This document shows positions 13,430 through 24,207 of a DNA stretch of 64,000 nucleotides, one piece after another. Made by a program: the position numbers and the translations under genes. Source of the stretch: Lathyrus oleraceus (lineage: Eukaryota; Streptophyta; Magnoliopsida; Fabales; Fabaceae); NCBI RefSeq assembly GCF_024323335.1, contig NC_066582.1:88098944-88162943 (forward strand), given 5' to 3'. How positions within the stretch are numbered: the first letter of the stretch is position 1; each line of letters begins with the position of its first letter. The notes beneath the pieces were generated by a model. It worked only from the letters and a program-made list of their open reading frames with translations, searched no databases and was not told where the DNA came from.

Positions 13430-14290
13430 CGATTATTGGGTAAGGAGATAACATAGTCTGACAGGGAAGACATTCGTTACCGGTTAGGGTAAACATATCA
13501 AGGATGACTCACCGAGGGCAACATGAGGTGTATTCATTACCAATTACTGGGTAAGAATAACCTGCTGAAGAAGGGCCAAATAGGATTTACAACTACCGGT
13601 TACTGGGTAGAAGACCAAAGAAAGAGAATATTCGTCACTGGTTAAAGTTAACATATCAAGGATAGACTCAACGTGAAGAATACTCGTCATTGGTTAAGAT
13701 GAACATATCAAGGATATATTGTCGGGAAAAAGTAGGAATTATATCTTTCAATTACTGGATAGAATACCGAAAAGAGAATATCCGTCACGGGTTAAGATGA
13801 ACATATCAAGGATAGACTCCGAGGGGAGAAATAGGAATTATATCTATCAGTTACTGGATAGAAAACCAACAGAGAGAATATCGGTCACCGGTTAAGATGA
13901 ACATATCAAGGATAGACTCCGTAGGAGAACGCAGGATTTACAACTACCAATTACTGGGCAGAAAACTGCAAAGAGGAGGAAACCCGTCATCGGTAAGGAT
14001 GGACATATCAAGGATTGACCCTCTAGGGAATAAAATAGGGATTACAACTACCTTTTTACTGGGTAGAAAACTAAAAAGAGAGAATATTCGTCACCGGTTA
14101 GGATGAACATATCAAGGATAAACTCAAAGGGAAGAATGTTTGTCATTAGTTAAGATGAATATATCAAGGACAAACTACCTGGGGAAACAAAAAACGAATC
14201 CGCTGGGGAAAACAAGAGGAAGTAGATTACTGTTACTGGGTATTGGGTAAGAGTAAAGTACTTGCAAATCGGGAAGAATGTTACAAGTTA
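13430..14290 (-). repeat. Degenerate tandem repeats in the E4 3' UTR
   Basis: The string 'acatatcaaggat' or close variants recurs about eight times between 13491 and 14170, at spacings of roughly 45-105 bp. It is accompanied by 'gtcaccggtta', 'tactgggtagaa' and 'agagaatat'. Units are uneven, so this is a decayed higher-order array. No protein is encoded. Confidence 0.75.
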
Positions 14291-15578
14291 TTGGGTAACA
14301 GGCTCTCGGGGAATCAAGGTACCTATCGAGGCAAGATCTAGAAAGAAAGGGTCAATCAAAAACTCAACCCAATGAGGATATAACTCAGGGGGGTCCATCC
14401 AGATAATCAATTGGGGAGGAATCTGAAATAATAATCATCCATGAGGAAATAACTCAATGGGGAATGAGAACGGTTAAATTCTTTCTGCTTAAGGGACTGA
14501 CACTCTATAATGGAAGGAGGACAGACACACCAAATCTGCGTGGGGGAAAGGATACCACCATAGCAGAGGATCAGGAAAACAAATATAACAAATCATAAGG
14601 TGCAATAATAATGCAATAACGAAAACTATGAATGTATATGTATATGTATATGTGATGATTATGCTGAAAAAACAAACACAAGGATCATAATGTCAACATT
14701 CTAAATCATCGTTATAACACTCGGCCAATCCCAACAGGATGGAGGCATCGGCTAGAGAAAGAGATGCTAAGGATGAACATGAATCATCAGTCTCGAAGGC
14801 TCGGCCCTAGCTGGGGAAAGAGAACAAATTTGCTGAGGATCTGCATTATCAATTCTGCAGGGAATTTTAGGTCAACACCATATCAAATGGGAGACAACCT
14901 TGTAGAGGACCAGAAATATTACTCAAAAATCAGTGCTGACGGGGATCGGGGATAACTCCGCTGGCGACCTGAGAAGAATAAAACTCATGCTGGACTTATG
15001 CCAACCGTTGAGAATATGTGCCTCTAGTTCGGTTGGAGATGTGGTTGCAAACTTAGCTGGGGAAACTGACTTGCTGCAGGAGAGGAAGAGGTGAACCAAA
15101 TGCTCGGGGAAAACCAACAATGTTCCACATTTCAAGACTTACCTATTCTCAGTCTGCTGTTGTCATTTCTTAAGTGAAGTCAACTGCTCTTTTAAAAGTA
15201 ATTGCTTTTATTATTTTAAGAAAAAGATTTTGATTTTTAAATTCAATTTCAAAATGATCATCATAAAATTTAATTCTATTTAGCTGAATAAATAAGAGTA
15301 GAAACAATTGGATAAAAAGCTCAAATTTATTTAATAGAATGGTAGTCTGTTAATGACAAGACTCATAAATCTTTACAAAAGTTGAAAAATGGTCATTTAC
15401 ATGGAAAAGGGCTACATTGAATACAATGATCACTAATCCTTCTACCGACTTTGCTGTCCACTGTGCTCTTGGCTTCGGTTGAAAATGATGAATCCTAGTT
15501 GACTGACTTGCTCAAGATTGTTCCAAGACTAGAGATCACCCGAATGTAATTACTTGTTATAATCCCTAGTTTTGGCAT

Positions 15579-15725
15579 AGATTTCCCCAAGGTGGGGTAC
15601 TCAACCTATCGAGATGAATTTTTGTTTTATGTCTCTAATTTTTTTGCCTGGATCGCCCTTTCAGGTTTTCAATCCACCGAGACGCTCATTTTTACCTAAG
15701 CCGCCCTTTCAAGTTTTCAACTTAG
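15579..15725 (-). other. Three successive stem-loops just downstream of E4 pol
   Basis: Minus strand, in order from the pol stop: hairpin 1 (15725-15696) with stem CTAAG/CTTAG; hairpin 2 (15676-15649) with stem TGGAT/ATCCA; hairpin 3 (15607-15579) with outer stem AGGTT/AATCT and inner CCCC/GGGG. E1 has the same three in the same order at 42586-42729, with changed bases that keep pairing. Hairpins 1 and 2 share an inner 'ttgaaaac..gaaaggg' core. A role in RNA stability, transport or packaging is only a guess. Confidence 0.6.
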
Positions 15726-15743
15726 CGAGTTGTTCTTTTATTT

Positions 15744-17060
15744 TTAGGCAAAGTATTTCTTGACTGCATCGACATTCACAGGACGAGTGAACTCTTCACC
15801 ATCCATAGTTGTAAGAATCAAGGCGCCACCTGAAAAGCCTCTCTTAAAAACATATTGTCCTTCATAATTAGGAGTCCATTTGCCCCTAGCATCTGGATTG
15901 AAAGATAGAATCTTCTTGAGCATAAGGTCACCTTCTTTGAATACTCGAGGCCTGACCTTCTTATCAAATGCCTTCTTCATTCTCTATTGATATAACTGAC
16001 CATGGCACATGGCAGTCAACCTCTTTTCTTCAATTAAATTCAGCTGGTCATACCTGGTCTGACACCATTCAACCTCTGTCAACTTGGCTTCCATCAAGAC
16101 ACACAATAATGGGATCTCAACTTCCACGGGGAGCACAAATTCCATGCCATAAACAAGTGATAAAGGAGTTACCCATGTTGAAGTGTGGATGGATGTGCAG
16201 TATCCATGCATAGAAAATGGGAGCATCTCATGCCAATCCTTGTACGTTACAACCATTTTCTGAATGGGCTTCTTGATGTTCTTATTTGCAGCTTCAACAG
16301 CCATGTTCATCTTAGGTCTGTAGGGAGAAGAATTATGGTGTGCAATCTTGAAGTCTTTACAAAGAGCTTCCACCATGTTATTATTCAAGTTAGATCCATT
16401 ATTGGTAATGATCTTACTTGGCACACCATACCGGCATATAATCTGATTCTTGATAAACCTTACAACAACTTGCTTGGTTACATTTGCATACGATGCCTCT
16501 TCAACCCACTTTGCGAAGTAATCTATAGCCACCATAATAAAATGATGTTCGTTCGAAGCTTTGGGCTCAGTCATGCCAATCATATCAATTCCCCACATAG
16601 AGAAGGGCCATGGAGAGGAAATGACATTCAACAGTGTCGGTGGAACATGAATCTTATCTGCATAGATTTGACACTTGTGGTATTTCTTCACAAACTTGCA
16701 ACAATCAGATTCCATTATCAGCCAATAGTAACCTGCTCTCAACATCTTCTTAGCTATAGCATGTCCATTGGAATGAGTACTAAAGTAACCTTCATGGACT
16801 TCAGTCATTAATAGGTTTGCTTCGTGTCTATCGACGCATCTGAGCAGAACCATATCAAAGTTTCTTTTGTATAGCACATTACCATTCAGGTAGAAGTTGC
16901 CAGCTAATCTCCTCAAAGTCCTCTTATCTTTCAAAGATTCCCCAGTCGGGTAAATTTGACTTTGGAGGAAACACTTGATATCAAAATACCACGGCTTCTC
17001 ATCTTTGACTTCTTCAACAGCAAATACATGAGTTGGCCTATCAAGACGCATCACAATCAA
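15744..17060 (-). pseudogene. E4 integrase, with in-frame stop and lost catalytic residues
   Basis: Reads as 358 residues (17060-15984), then a TAG at 15981-15983, then 79 more residues to 15744. Seen: HHCC zinc region with H89, H96/H100 and C130, but the first Cys of the usual C-x2-C is Tyr (Y127, in YHKC). The catalytic core has D159 (WGIDM), N220 where Asp is expected (ITNNGSN) and E256, spaced as DD35E. The C-terminal segment has the GPY/F-like module (GKWTPNYEGQYV, then the FSGGALIL block). The E1 copy keeps both the CHKC cysteine and the IDNG aspartate, so these are E4-specific losses. Start and stop follow the reading frame; in life this is the end of a polyprotein, not a separate gene. 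The enzyme cannot be active as encoded. Confidence 0.9.
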
Positions 17061-17560
17061 ATTGGGAACCTAATTCCAAAAATTCACTACAATCATCAAA
17101 GCCAACGTTGCAAGAACATCTGCCATCCGGTTTTCGTATCGAGGGATACGATGAAATTCAACCTTTGTAAAGAAAGTTGAAATCCTCCTCGCATAATCTC
17201 TATATGGTATCAAACCGATTTGATTCACTCCCATTCACCTTTGATCTGATTCACAACCAAAGCTGAATCTCCATAGACGTCAAGATATTTGATTCTGAGA
17301 TCAATGGCCTCTTCAAGCCCCAAAATGAAAGCTTCATACTCAGCCATGTTATTTGTACACTTGAAAGTTAATCTAGCTGTAAATGGAAAATGAGTGCCTT
17401 GAGGAGTAATAATTACTTCCCCAACTCTATTACCATACTGATTAACAGCTCCATCAAACACCATGCCCCAACAGGAACCAGGTTCTGGCCCTTCTTCAAG
17501 CAATGGTTCATCACAATCCTTCATTTTCAAGTACAAAATCTCTTCATCAGGAAAATCATA
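17061..17560 (-). pseudogene. E4 second (archaeal-type) RNase H domain
   Basis: Main open segment 17536-17225: GSCWGMVFDGA with D28, NMAEYEA with E66, and YGDSALV with D90. The last acidic residue lies in a shifted frame downstream (NRMADVLATL near 17110). There are stops at 17558-17560 and after GEWE, and a frameshift near 17205. Tat/Ogre-clade gypsy elements are known to carry an extra RNase H of this kind after the original one. Here it keeps the D-E-D-D residues, whereas the first RNase H appears less well conserved. Part of the pol polyprotein. Dead by frame disruption. Confidence 0.85.
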
Positions 17561-18115
17561 TTATACTGACTGGTAATCTTCAATCGGTTGGTGAGCCAAG
17601 TGGTCAGCCAAGACACTACCTTTGATTGCTTTCTGAGATTGGTATTCAATATCATACTCTGATAGCAACATCTGCCAACGGGCAATCCTCCTAGTTAAAG
17701 TAGGCTTCTCAAAAATATACTTGATTGGATCCATTTTGGATATCAACCAAGTAGTATGATTCAACATATACTGGCGCAGACGCTTAGCAGCCCAAGCCAA
17801 TGCACAACAAGTTTTTTCCAGCATAGAATATCGAGTCTCACAGTCGGTGAACTTCTTACTCAGGTAGTAAATAACATATTCTTTCTTTCCAGATTCGTCT
17901 TGCTGACCTAGAACACAACCCATACTTTCACCAAGCACTGCCAAATACATGGTCAACGGTCTTCCTTCAACAGGCGGAGACAGAATTGGAGGTTCAAGCA
18001 GATACTCTTTGATACTATCAAAAGCTTTATAGAAATCTTCGGTCCAATCACAAGAATGATCTTTCCGGAGAAGCTTGAATATAGTTGCACACGCGACAAT
18101 CATGTGCGATATAAA
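17561..18115 (-). pseudogene. E4 first RNase H domain (RT-linked) and connection region
   Basis: Continuous 180-residue reading frame after a stop at 18113-18115 that interrupts the RT-RNase H junction (LNYIS, stop, FISHM). It contains the blocks CVLGQQDESGKKEYVIYYLSK, RYSMLEKTCCALAWA and TTWLISKMDPIKYIF, typical of gypsy RNase H. The position of the first catalytic Asp reads LAVLGESMG (E1: LTVSEESIG), so the usual Asp is absent in both copies. This fits reports that the original RNase H in dual-RNase H elements is degenerating into a tether-like domain. Confidence 0.85.
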
Positions 18116-18389
18116 TCATGAAATATAGTTCAAGCGATTGAGAAAACCTCTGACTTGCTTCTCAGTTTTAGGCGCAGGCATCTCTTGTATTGCTTTGACC
18201 TTGGCAGGATCAACTTCAATACCCTTCTCGCTGACGATAAAGCCCAACAACTTACCAGAACGAACACCAAATGTACACTTATTGGGATTCAAGTGGAGTT
18301 TGTACTTCCTCAAACGCTGGAATAACTTCAACAAATGTTCAACATGTTCTTCTTCATCACTTGATTTGGCAATCATATCATCAACATAG
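18116..18389 (-). pseudogene. E4 reverse transcriptase, C-terminal part, cut off by solo LTR E5
   Basis: Starts in the middle of the active-site motif: codons for YVDD occupy 18377-18388. It continues with EHVEHLLKLFQRLRKYKLHLNPNKC and the GKLLGFIVSEKGIEVDP thumb region. Apparent upstream residues in the same frame come from the inserted LTR, not from RT. The missing N-terminal half lies at 23139-23960. Confidence 0.93.
18385..18389 (-). repeat. Target-site duplication of E5, left copy (CATAG on +)
   Basis: CATAG at 18385-18389 and again at 23134-23138 flank LTR E5. The duplicated bases cover the Tyr codon and the first base of the Val codon of the RT YVDD motif. Confidence 0.93.
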
Positions 18390-18904
18390 TGTCGCATACG
18401 TGAAAAACAACTGGCGGGAAAAGACACAGAGCCGCCACCGTGCGTTATTTATCCCAAAGGAGGGAAAGGAAACGCTCGAAGTAAACCTGGAAAGGAAATG
18501 GTCTTACGACCAGAGATTGCAAGGATCGGGAGTCGGTTACGCAAGGGGAAGGTATTAGCACCCCCTCACGTCCGTCGTACTCGACGGAATCCACGCTCAG
18601 AAAGAATAGAAAAAGGTTGCTAAATAACTGCTCAAAGACTGCACACACTGGAATAAAACACAGATGAAAGGAGACAGAGAAAGGTGACTCGGCAGGATGT
18701 CGCATCCTGGGCCTACGTAGTTTGTCAGACACAAACGTCAGAGTCGACGTAGTTCGGAAAAATGGGGAAACGTGCTCGCTAGGACATCGCATCCTATGCA
18801 TACGTATCTTCTCTAACTAGAGTAAGAATCAGAGCACTCGTAGCTCGGCTAACGCACGCCGAAACAGAACGCTGAAAGAAGACGCTGAGACGTCAAAGCA
18901 AACA

Positions 18905-19200
18905 CACGGCAGGAAATGGAATGCCAATCGTTGGTCTTACATCCAACTCCGAACAAACACATGCAAATAGGATACGGAATGCCAATCGTTGGTCTTACAT
19001 CCATCTCATAACACACACAAACAAACGCGAACAGGAAACCGAATGCCAATCGCTGGACTTACATCAGACTCCAGACAAAGAAACGCAAACAGGAAACCGA
19101 ATGCCAATCGCTGGACTTACATCAGACTCCTAACAAACAACAAACAAACGGGAAACCGAATGCCAATCGCTGGACTTACATCAGGCTCCCAACACACACG
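18905..19200 (-). repeat. Five tandem ~58-64 bp repeats in LTR E5
   Basis: The phrase 'gaatgccaatcg.tgg.cttacatc' begins at 18919, 18977, 19041, 19099 and 19158. Linkers are 'aacaaacacgcaaacagg'-like. The short ORF on the + strand here simply translates the repeat (NRMPIAGLTS) and is not a gene. Confidence 0.9.
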
Positions 19201-21466
19201 AAAAGAAGAAAGGTCTCGATTGCAACTAGGGCAAGAGAAAAGGAAGGTCTCGATCGCAACGAGGGCTAGAGACAAGGATTAAAGTTAGTTGTCAGTCAAA
19301 CTCGACAAGACATCGCATCTCGTGCCTACGTATCTCATCTGGACATGAGAATCAGAGTTGCCGTAGTTCGGCTAAACTATATCTATTTGTTTTGTGTTTT
19401 TTATATGAACAACGTCACTACGCAATCTACCGGATGCTCGACCTTGGGAGACTTACTCACCTGTAGTAGAAGGAGTTAACGTGTCTTTAAGAGGATATCA
19501 AGTTTGTTTGTGTTTTAGGAAAGCTCACGCAAGAAAGGAAGTCCTAGACGAAGGAACCGTGCTACCTTAATTGACATGCAAACGAGAGACTATGCGAAGT
19601 CTAGCAAACCTATGGGGATACAATCACACCACACACAAACATATAACATGAAGTAAACACACCAACAAGGGGCTCAAACATCAAGGGTGAGGCTTTAGTC
19701 AAGGGGTCATATCAACCTCGACAAACAAGCTGGGCTTTAGTCAAGGGGTCATATCAACCTCGACAAACAAGCCAACTGTAGGGGTCTGGAAGCTCTTAAC
19801 CACTGACACTAACCGTCAGGGTGAGCAGATGAAAGGTAATGAGGATTGGACCTCATAGCTCTTAACCCGGGCCTGGGTGAGCTTCAATCAATGAAAACGT
19901 GGGAGTCCAGAATATGGGACTCTCTCCACTTGACTGACTCTATATACAAGGATCTTGGGTGTTTATTCAAATGCATCAGCACGTAGTGCGAGCAAGATGA
20001 AAGACTCAACTAAATAGCAGGGGACTGACTGCTAATCCCTTCTATCTACCAATTGCCTCTTCACTTAGGAGGACTTGAATTACATGGCACAAATATAAAC
20101 AAACACAGTCGTTGCCTCTTAAGGAGGACTTCAGCCAAATGCCTGCCAAACAGAAACGACAGGGCTTCCAGACTACATGGAGTTAGAGGATGATTACCTA
20201 GGTGGTATGCCAACCACAAGCAAAGCAAAGTAACTCAAGCAATGAGTTAAAGCGGCTAAAGTACCTGTAAGAAAGTCAAACAAGTCAATATTCACATCCA
20301 GACAAACCAAACAAACAGTCAACAGTGAGACAACCAATATACACAATGCAAGTCAACAATTCAAGTGAGTTCATCACCAAGGAACCTACAACACAAGAAA
20401 GGTTAGTGGACAAAGAATTTTGCATCTCAATTCATGAGATCCACATAAACCATTGGGATTAGGAGCTTGAACCTGAAATGCAAAACTCAAAAGATGAGTA
20501 CAAACCACTAGCACCAAGGCTAGGGTCAAAGGCAAAGTAAAAAGTCAAAACAGCAACCAATATTCAACATGAAGCATATTTATTCAAGTAAGAACATGTC
20601 CTAAAAAGGACCAAACCTAAATCAAATGGCAAAGTCATCTCATGAGCAAGATATGGCAAAGGCAATTTCAAAGCACACAATTGGATATCAAGAATCAAAA
20701 TTCCATATTAAAACAGAAATGAATTAAACAATCATGAAAATTTTTATGTGCACACAACATGTCAAACACAATCATCATGCCAAAAATTAGAATCACCAGA
20801 GCTCAATTGACCTAGAAATGAAAATGAACAAGTATGACATCAAATTGTGTGACACACATTGTCACACCCTACAATCATGTGTCTAAAACAGAAATGGAAA
20901 ATGATAAAAATGCACAACCAAGCCTCAAAAATCATGCAACATGTTGGGAATCAGCATATAAAATTTCAAATCAATTGGCCAATGTATGATCATTTCACAA
21001 TAGAATGAATGAAGCATGTCACATTTGCATACATGTTCAAATAACAGTCCACAATCAAAAATCCAGAAATGATAAAAATCAGAAAATCACATCATAAAAT
21101 AATAGACACTTCAAGGAACATGTGAGAAAAAAATTGGAATTAATTGGATTCATTTTCAATTTTTAGTGATTTTTTAAAGTTGGAAAAAAATATTGCATAA
21201 AATGAAGAACAAAAATATGATAATTGGAGGGAAAGGATAAAGGTTGATTAATTTGAAAAAATGCTGCCAGCCAGAATCGAAGCATGTATGGCGCGGCAAG
21301 CAAAACGACTGCGTTTTGGCAATGGATGGATTAAAATGAAAATAAAGAAGCGCGCTCAGTGAGGATCGAGCAGGCGAAGCTTTGGTGAATAGCGTCCAAC
21401 AGTGGAATTGGCGCTCTGAACCAGACAAACCCTAGCGTATTGTACGCGTACAGTACGTGGTGGTTT

Positions 21467-21493
21467 CCACCGTCTTCTTCATGAAGACGGTGG
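21467..21493. other. Perfect 11-bp GC-rich hairpin in LTR E5
   Basis: CCACCGTCTTC at 21467-21477, loop TTCAT, GAAGACGGTGG at 21483-21493. It lies about 640 bp downstream of the candidate TATA box on the minus strand. Comparable hairpins sit in the same zone of LTRs E3, E4, E7 and E8. Confidence 0.8.
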
Positions 21494-23133
21494 CGCTACA
21501 GTAACAGTGTCAAAAAAAATTCCAGATTCGTGCAAAATATATACCAATCGAAAGCTTATGCTATGTACAACATGAATCCATCATCAATTCACACCAATTC
21601 ATCATAACCAACGCAAATCGAACAAAAACATTAATGCATTCAAAACTTCAATTCAAGGTAACTCAGTCCATACTTCACCATTTCTCATAAATTTTATATT
21701 AGCGTGCTCAGCATGAATAGATCTACAACATTATGCACATAAAAAGGAGAATTAAGAGGTTCGAAAACCTAACCTCTTGAAGAGCAGTCACTGAAATCTG
21801 TAGATTCAAGGCTTGGCAAGTATCCAGATCTACTCCTGAGATGATATTATGAAGCTTTGTGCGTGAATTGAAGCTTGGAGATGCTTGGATCTAGCTCAAA
21901 TGTCAGTTTCCATCTTCATGTTCTTGAGCTTGCACAGCTTGATTCTTCACCGAAACCTTTGATCCACACCTTGATCTGCACTCAATGATGATCAGAGAAC
22001 ACAAATATGCAATAATATTCAAGTGCTATGTGAAGAAAATTGGAGTTTCAATGGAGAGAAAAATTGGAGGGAAAAATTGGATCTAGATCTATAATGTGTT
22101 AGAATGAAAATTCTGTTAGGATTAAGGCTTTATACTCTCTCCTAATTACTTTGCTAATGATGATTTGCAATGGCTAATGAAATTTTAGTGCAAAATGAGG
22201 TGTTATGCACAATTGGAAAATTCACCCTATGCATGGCAAATATGAACGTGAACAGTAGCATGCATGGTCCAATTACACTTAAAATGAGCTTATGAACATG
22301 ATGGAATGGTTAAAAAACTTGTAGCATCAACCAATTTCAAATTAATGATTTTCCCTCCAAAAAACACATGCATGGGCAAATGGTTATATGATTAAATTTC
22401 ATGCAATTCAACATTGGATCTGGAAAATATGAGTCATAAGGAGCATAATGCAAAAAGAGGCACTCAAATTGGAGCTTTGGATCAAAAGTTATGGCTCTTG
22501 GAAGTTCCATGCACACTTTGCAATCATTTGGTCATAATTCCTCAACCATTCATCAGATACTCATGATCTTGGACTTTTTGGAAATGATAGAGAAAGATCT
22601 TCAACTTTCATGTTGGACAAAATTTCGTTTGAAGCTTATTTGATGTTGGAAAGTCAAGTTGAAAGTGGTCCAAAAACTTGCCATTTTTGGAAACTTTGAA
22701 TTACAGGTCACTTTCCATTTTTAGAAACTTTTGATCTGGCTTCAAAATCTTCAAGGTAGATGTTTGACATGATGAATAAACCTATTTTGGACATGAATGA
22801 AGAGTCTCAAACCATTTCTCCACCTCCTAGCCCTCAGTTGACTTTCAGTTGACTTTTAGGGACCCCAGATGACCTGGACATGCACTGATGACATTGAGCC
22901 TCTAACACTTGGTCAAGTTGCTTCAAAATGAACCCTTGGTTCATATAAGCTCTTTAGAATACTCATGTGCCCTTCAACTCAAGGAAAACTTTCTCTCTTT
23001 GCACAGATGAATTCTCTTGATGCCAATTCTGAATGCAATGATGCAATGCAAGATGTAATGTTAAAGTAATGTTAATGACCTAAAAAAATGAAAATGAATG
23101 CATGAATGGGGGGTGCAAATTTGAGGTGCTAGA

Positions 23134-23138
23134 CATAG
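23134..23138 (-). repeat. Target-site duplication of E5, right copy
   Basis: CATAG, identical to 18385-18389. Confidence 0.93.
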
Positions 23139-23960
23139 ACTTCAATCTCTTTATGCATCATATCATGAAAAAGAGTGGTCATTCCTCTCTAGGATGTTGC
23201 ACCAACATTCTTTAAACCGAAAGGCATCACTCTATAACATAATGTTCCCCAGGGTGTAATGAATATGGTCTTTTCCATATCCTCGGGTGCCATTTTGATC
23301 TGATTGTAACCGGAAAATCCGTCCATAAACGAAAAGACTTTGAATTTAGCTGTATTGTCTACCAACATGTTAATGTGTGGCAGAGGGAAATCATCTTTCG
23401 GACTAGCTTTGTTCAAATCTCTGTAATCAACACACATGCGGACTTTTCCATCTTTCTTCAGAACATGCACAATATTGGCCACCCACTGCAAATACTCAGT
23501 GGTAATAAGGAAATCGATGTCAATCTGCTTTTGCATTTCTTCTTTGATTTTTACTGCCATATCAGGATGAGTCCTCCTCAACTTTTGCTTGACTGGCGGG
23601 CATTCTGGCTTGAATGGCAATTTATGTTCCACAATCTCGGAATCCGGCCCAGGCATGTCTTGATAGGACCAGGAAAACACATCTGAATACTCTCGGAGAA
23701 GATCAATCAACCCATTCTTAACATCTGGACATAGTTGAGACCCAATCTTGACTTCCTTCACATCATTTTCAGAACCCAAGTTGACTAACTCAATCTATTC
23801 TTCAAACGACTGAATGGCTTTTTCCTCGTGCTCAAGTAGGCGAGACAATTTATCAGATACTTCATCATCAATCTCTTCCTCGACCTCAAACATAGGGAAA
23901 TCAAACTTTGGAGAGGGAGTAGGATCATTGTATTCAATGGGTTTGGAAACCAACCTTCAT
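23139..23960 (-). pseudogene. E4 reverse transcriptase, N-terminal part
   Basis: On the minus strand it begins after the probable intron with PIEYNDPTPSPKF and an acidic linker, then a stop near 23780 and an open frame from 23779. It contains LKKDGKVRMCVDYRDLNKASPKDDFPLP, FMDGFSGYNQIKMAPED with the first catalytic Asp (SFMDG), and YRVMPFGLKN. A TAG near 23187 (GATS, stop) precedes the last residues HDMMHKEIEVYV. The frame ends at the E5 junction in the YVDD codons. Gypsy-type RT; the priming region and palm are otherwise well conserved. Confidence 0.93.
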
Positions 23961-24207
23961 AATGATTTGATATTTTGATTTTAGAGAATTGAATTGTGAC
24001 CAAATATTACGCAGATGTATAATTATTATTTATTTATGATTTTTGTGATAACCATTTTTCAGAAAAGCAAAAAGTAAAAATAAAAACATCATAGATTTGG
24101 ATGAATAGAATTGCATTTTATTGATGATAATTGAGAAATGCCCAACAATGTTCACTTCTCCCTTAGGCATAGGAGAAGGATTTTTCTTAAAATAATGAAA
24201 AAACAAA
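23961..24207 (-). other. E4: probable intron between protease and RT
   Basis: About 245 bp, AT-rich, with stops in all minus-strand frames, between the protease tail (...PVIVHRSK, stop) and the resumption of pol (PIEYND...). The donor side reads CTAAG|TAATTTG and a possible acceptor AG lies near 23972. E1 has an equally placed non-coding gap (38854-39112). Spliced introns separating protease and RT are known in Ogre elements. The exact splice sites are uncertain. Confidence 0.55.

Larger units (their letters stand above)
12914..15743 (-). other. E4: 3' UTR between pol stop and 3' LTR
   Basis: 2.8 kb without a credible ORF; apparent short ORFs here lack homology. On the minus strand it starts with three consecutive stem-loops (15725-15579), continues through a degenerate repeat field, and ends with TTAAATAATGGCAGC directly before the LTR start. 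The same place in E6 reads TTAAATAGGGACAAC and in E1 TTAAATAGGAGCATC, so this conserved block probably includes the polypurine-tract region, although it is not very purine-rich. Long repeat-bearing 3' UTRs are known for Ogre-type elements. Confidence 0.75.
18390..23133 (-). repeat. E5: solo LTR (4.74 kb) in E4 RT
   Basis: On the + strand it starts TGTCGCATACG and ends ...GGTGCTAGA, i.e. expected TG...CA with one decayed end base. The CATAG target duplication on both sides shows a single LTR with no internal region: a solo LTR left by LTR-LTR recombination. It has its own U5 module (TGGCGGCTC-type block at 18429-18437 and 'ggtattagcacccc' at 18551-18564), five tandem repeats, a GC-rich hairpin (21467-21493) and a weak TATA (22128-22134). 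Its orientation is the same as E4. No coding capacity was seen. Confidence 0.92.

Noticed and set aside
14640..14655. Short (TATATG)n and other AT microsatellites (also near 35695 and 50010)
   Set aside because: Too short to be informative; ordinary in AT-rich plant repeats.
15968..16811. 208-residue plus-strand ORF opposite integrase
   Set aside because: Shadow of the minus-strand integrase, which has clear domain motifs; the plus frame has none.
18921..19282. Plus-strand ORF with repeated NRMPIAGLTS
   Set aside because: It follows the 58-64-bp tandem repeat in LTR E5 and lies in a non-coding LTR.
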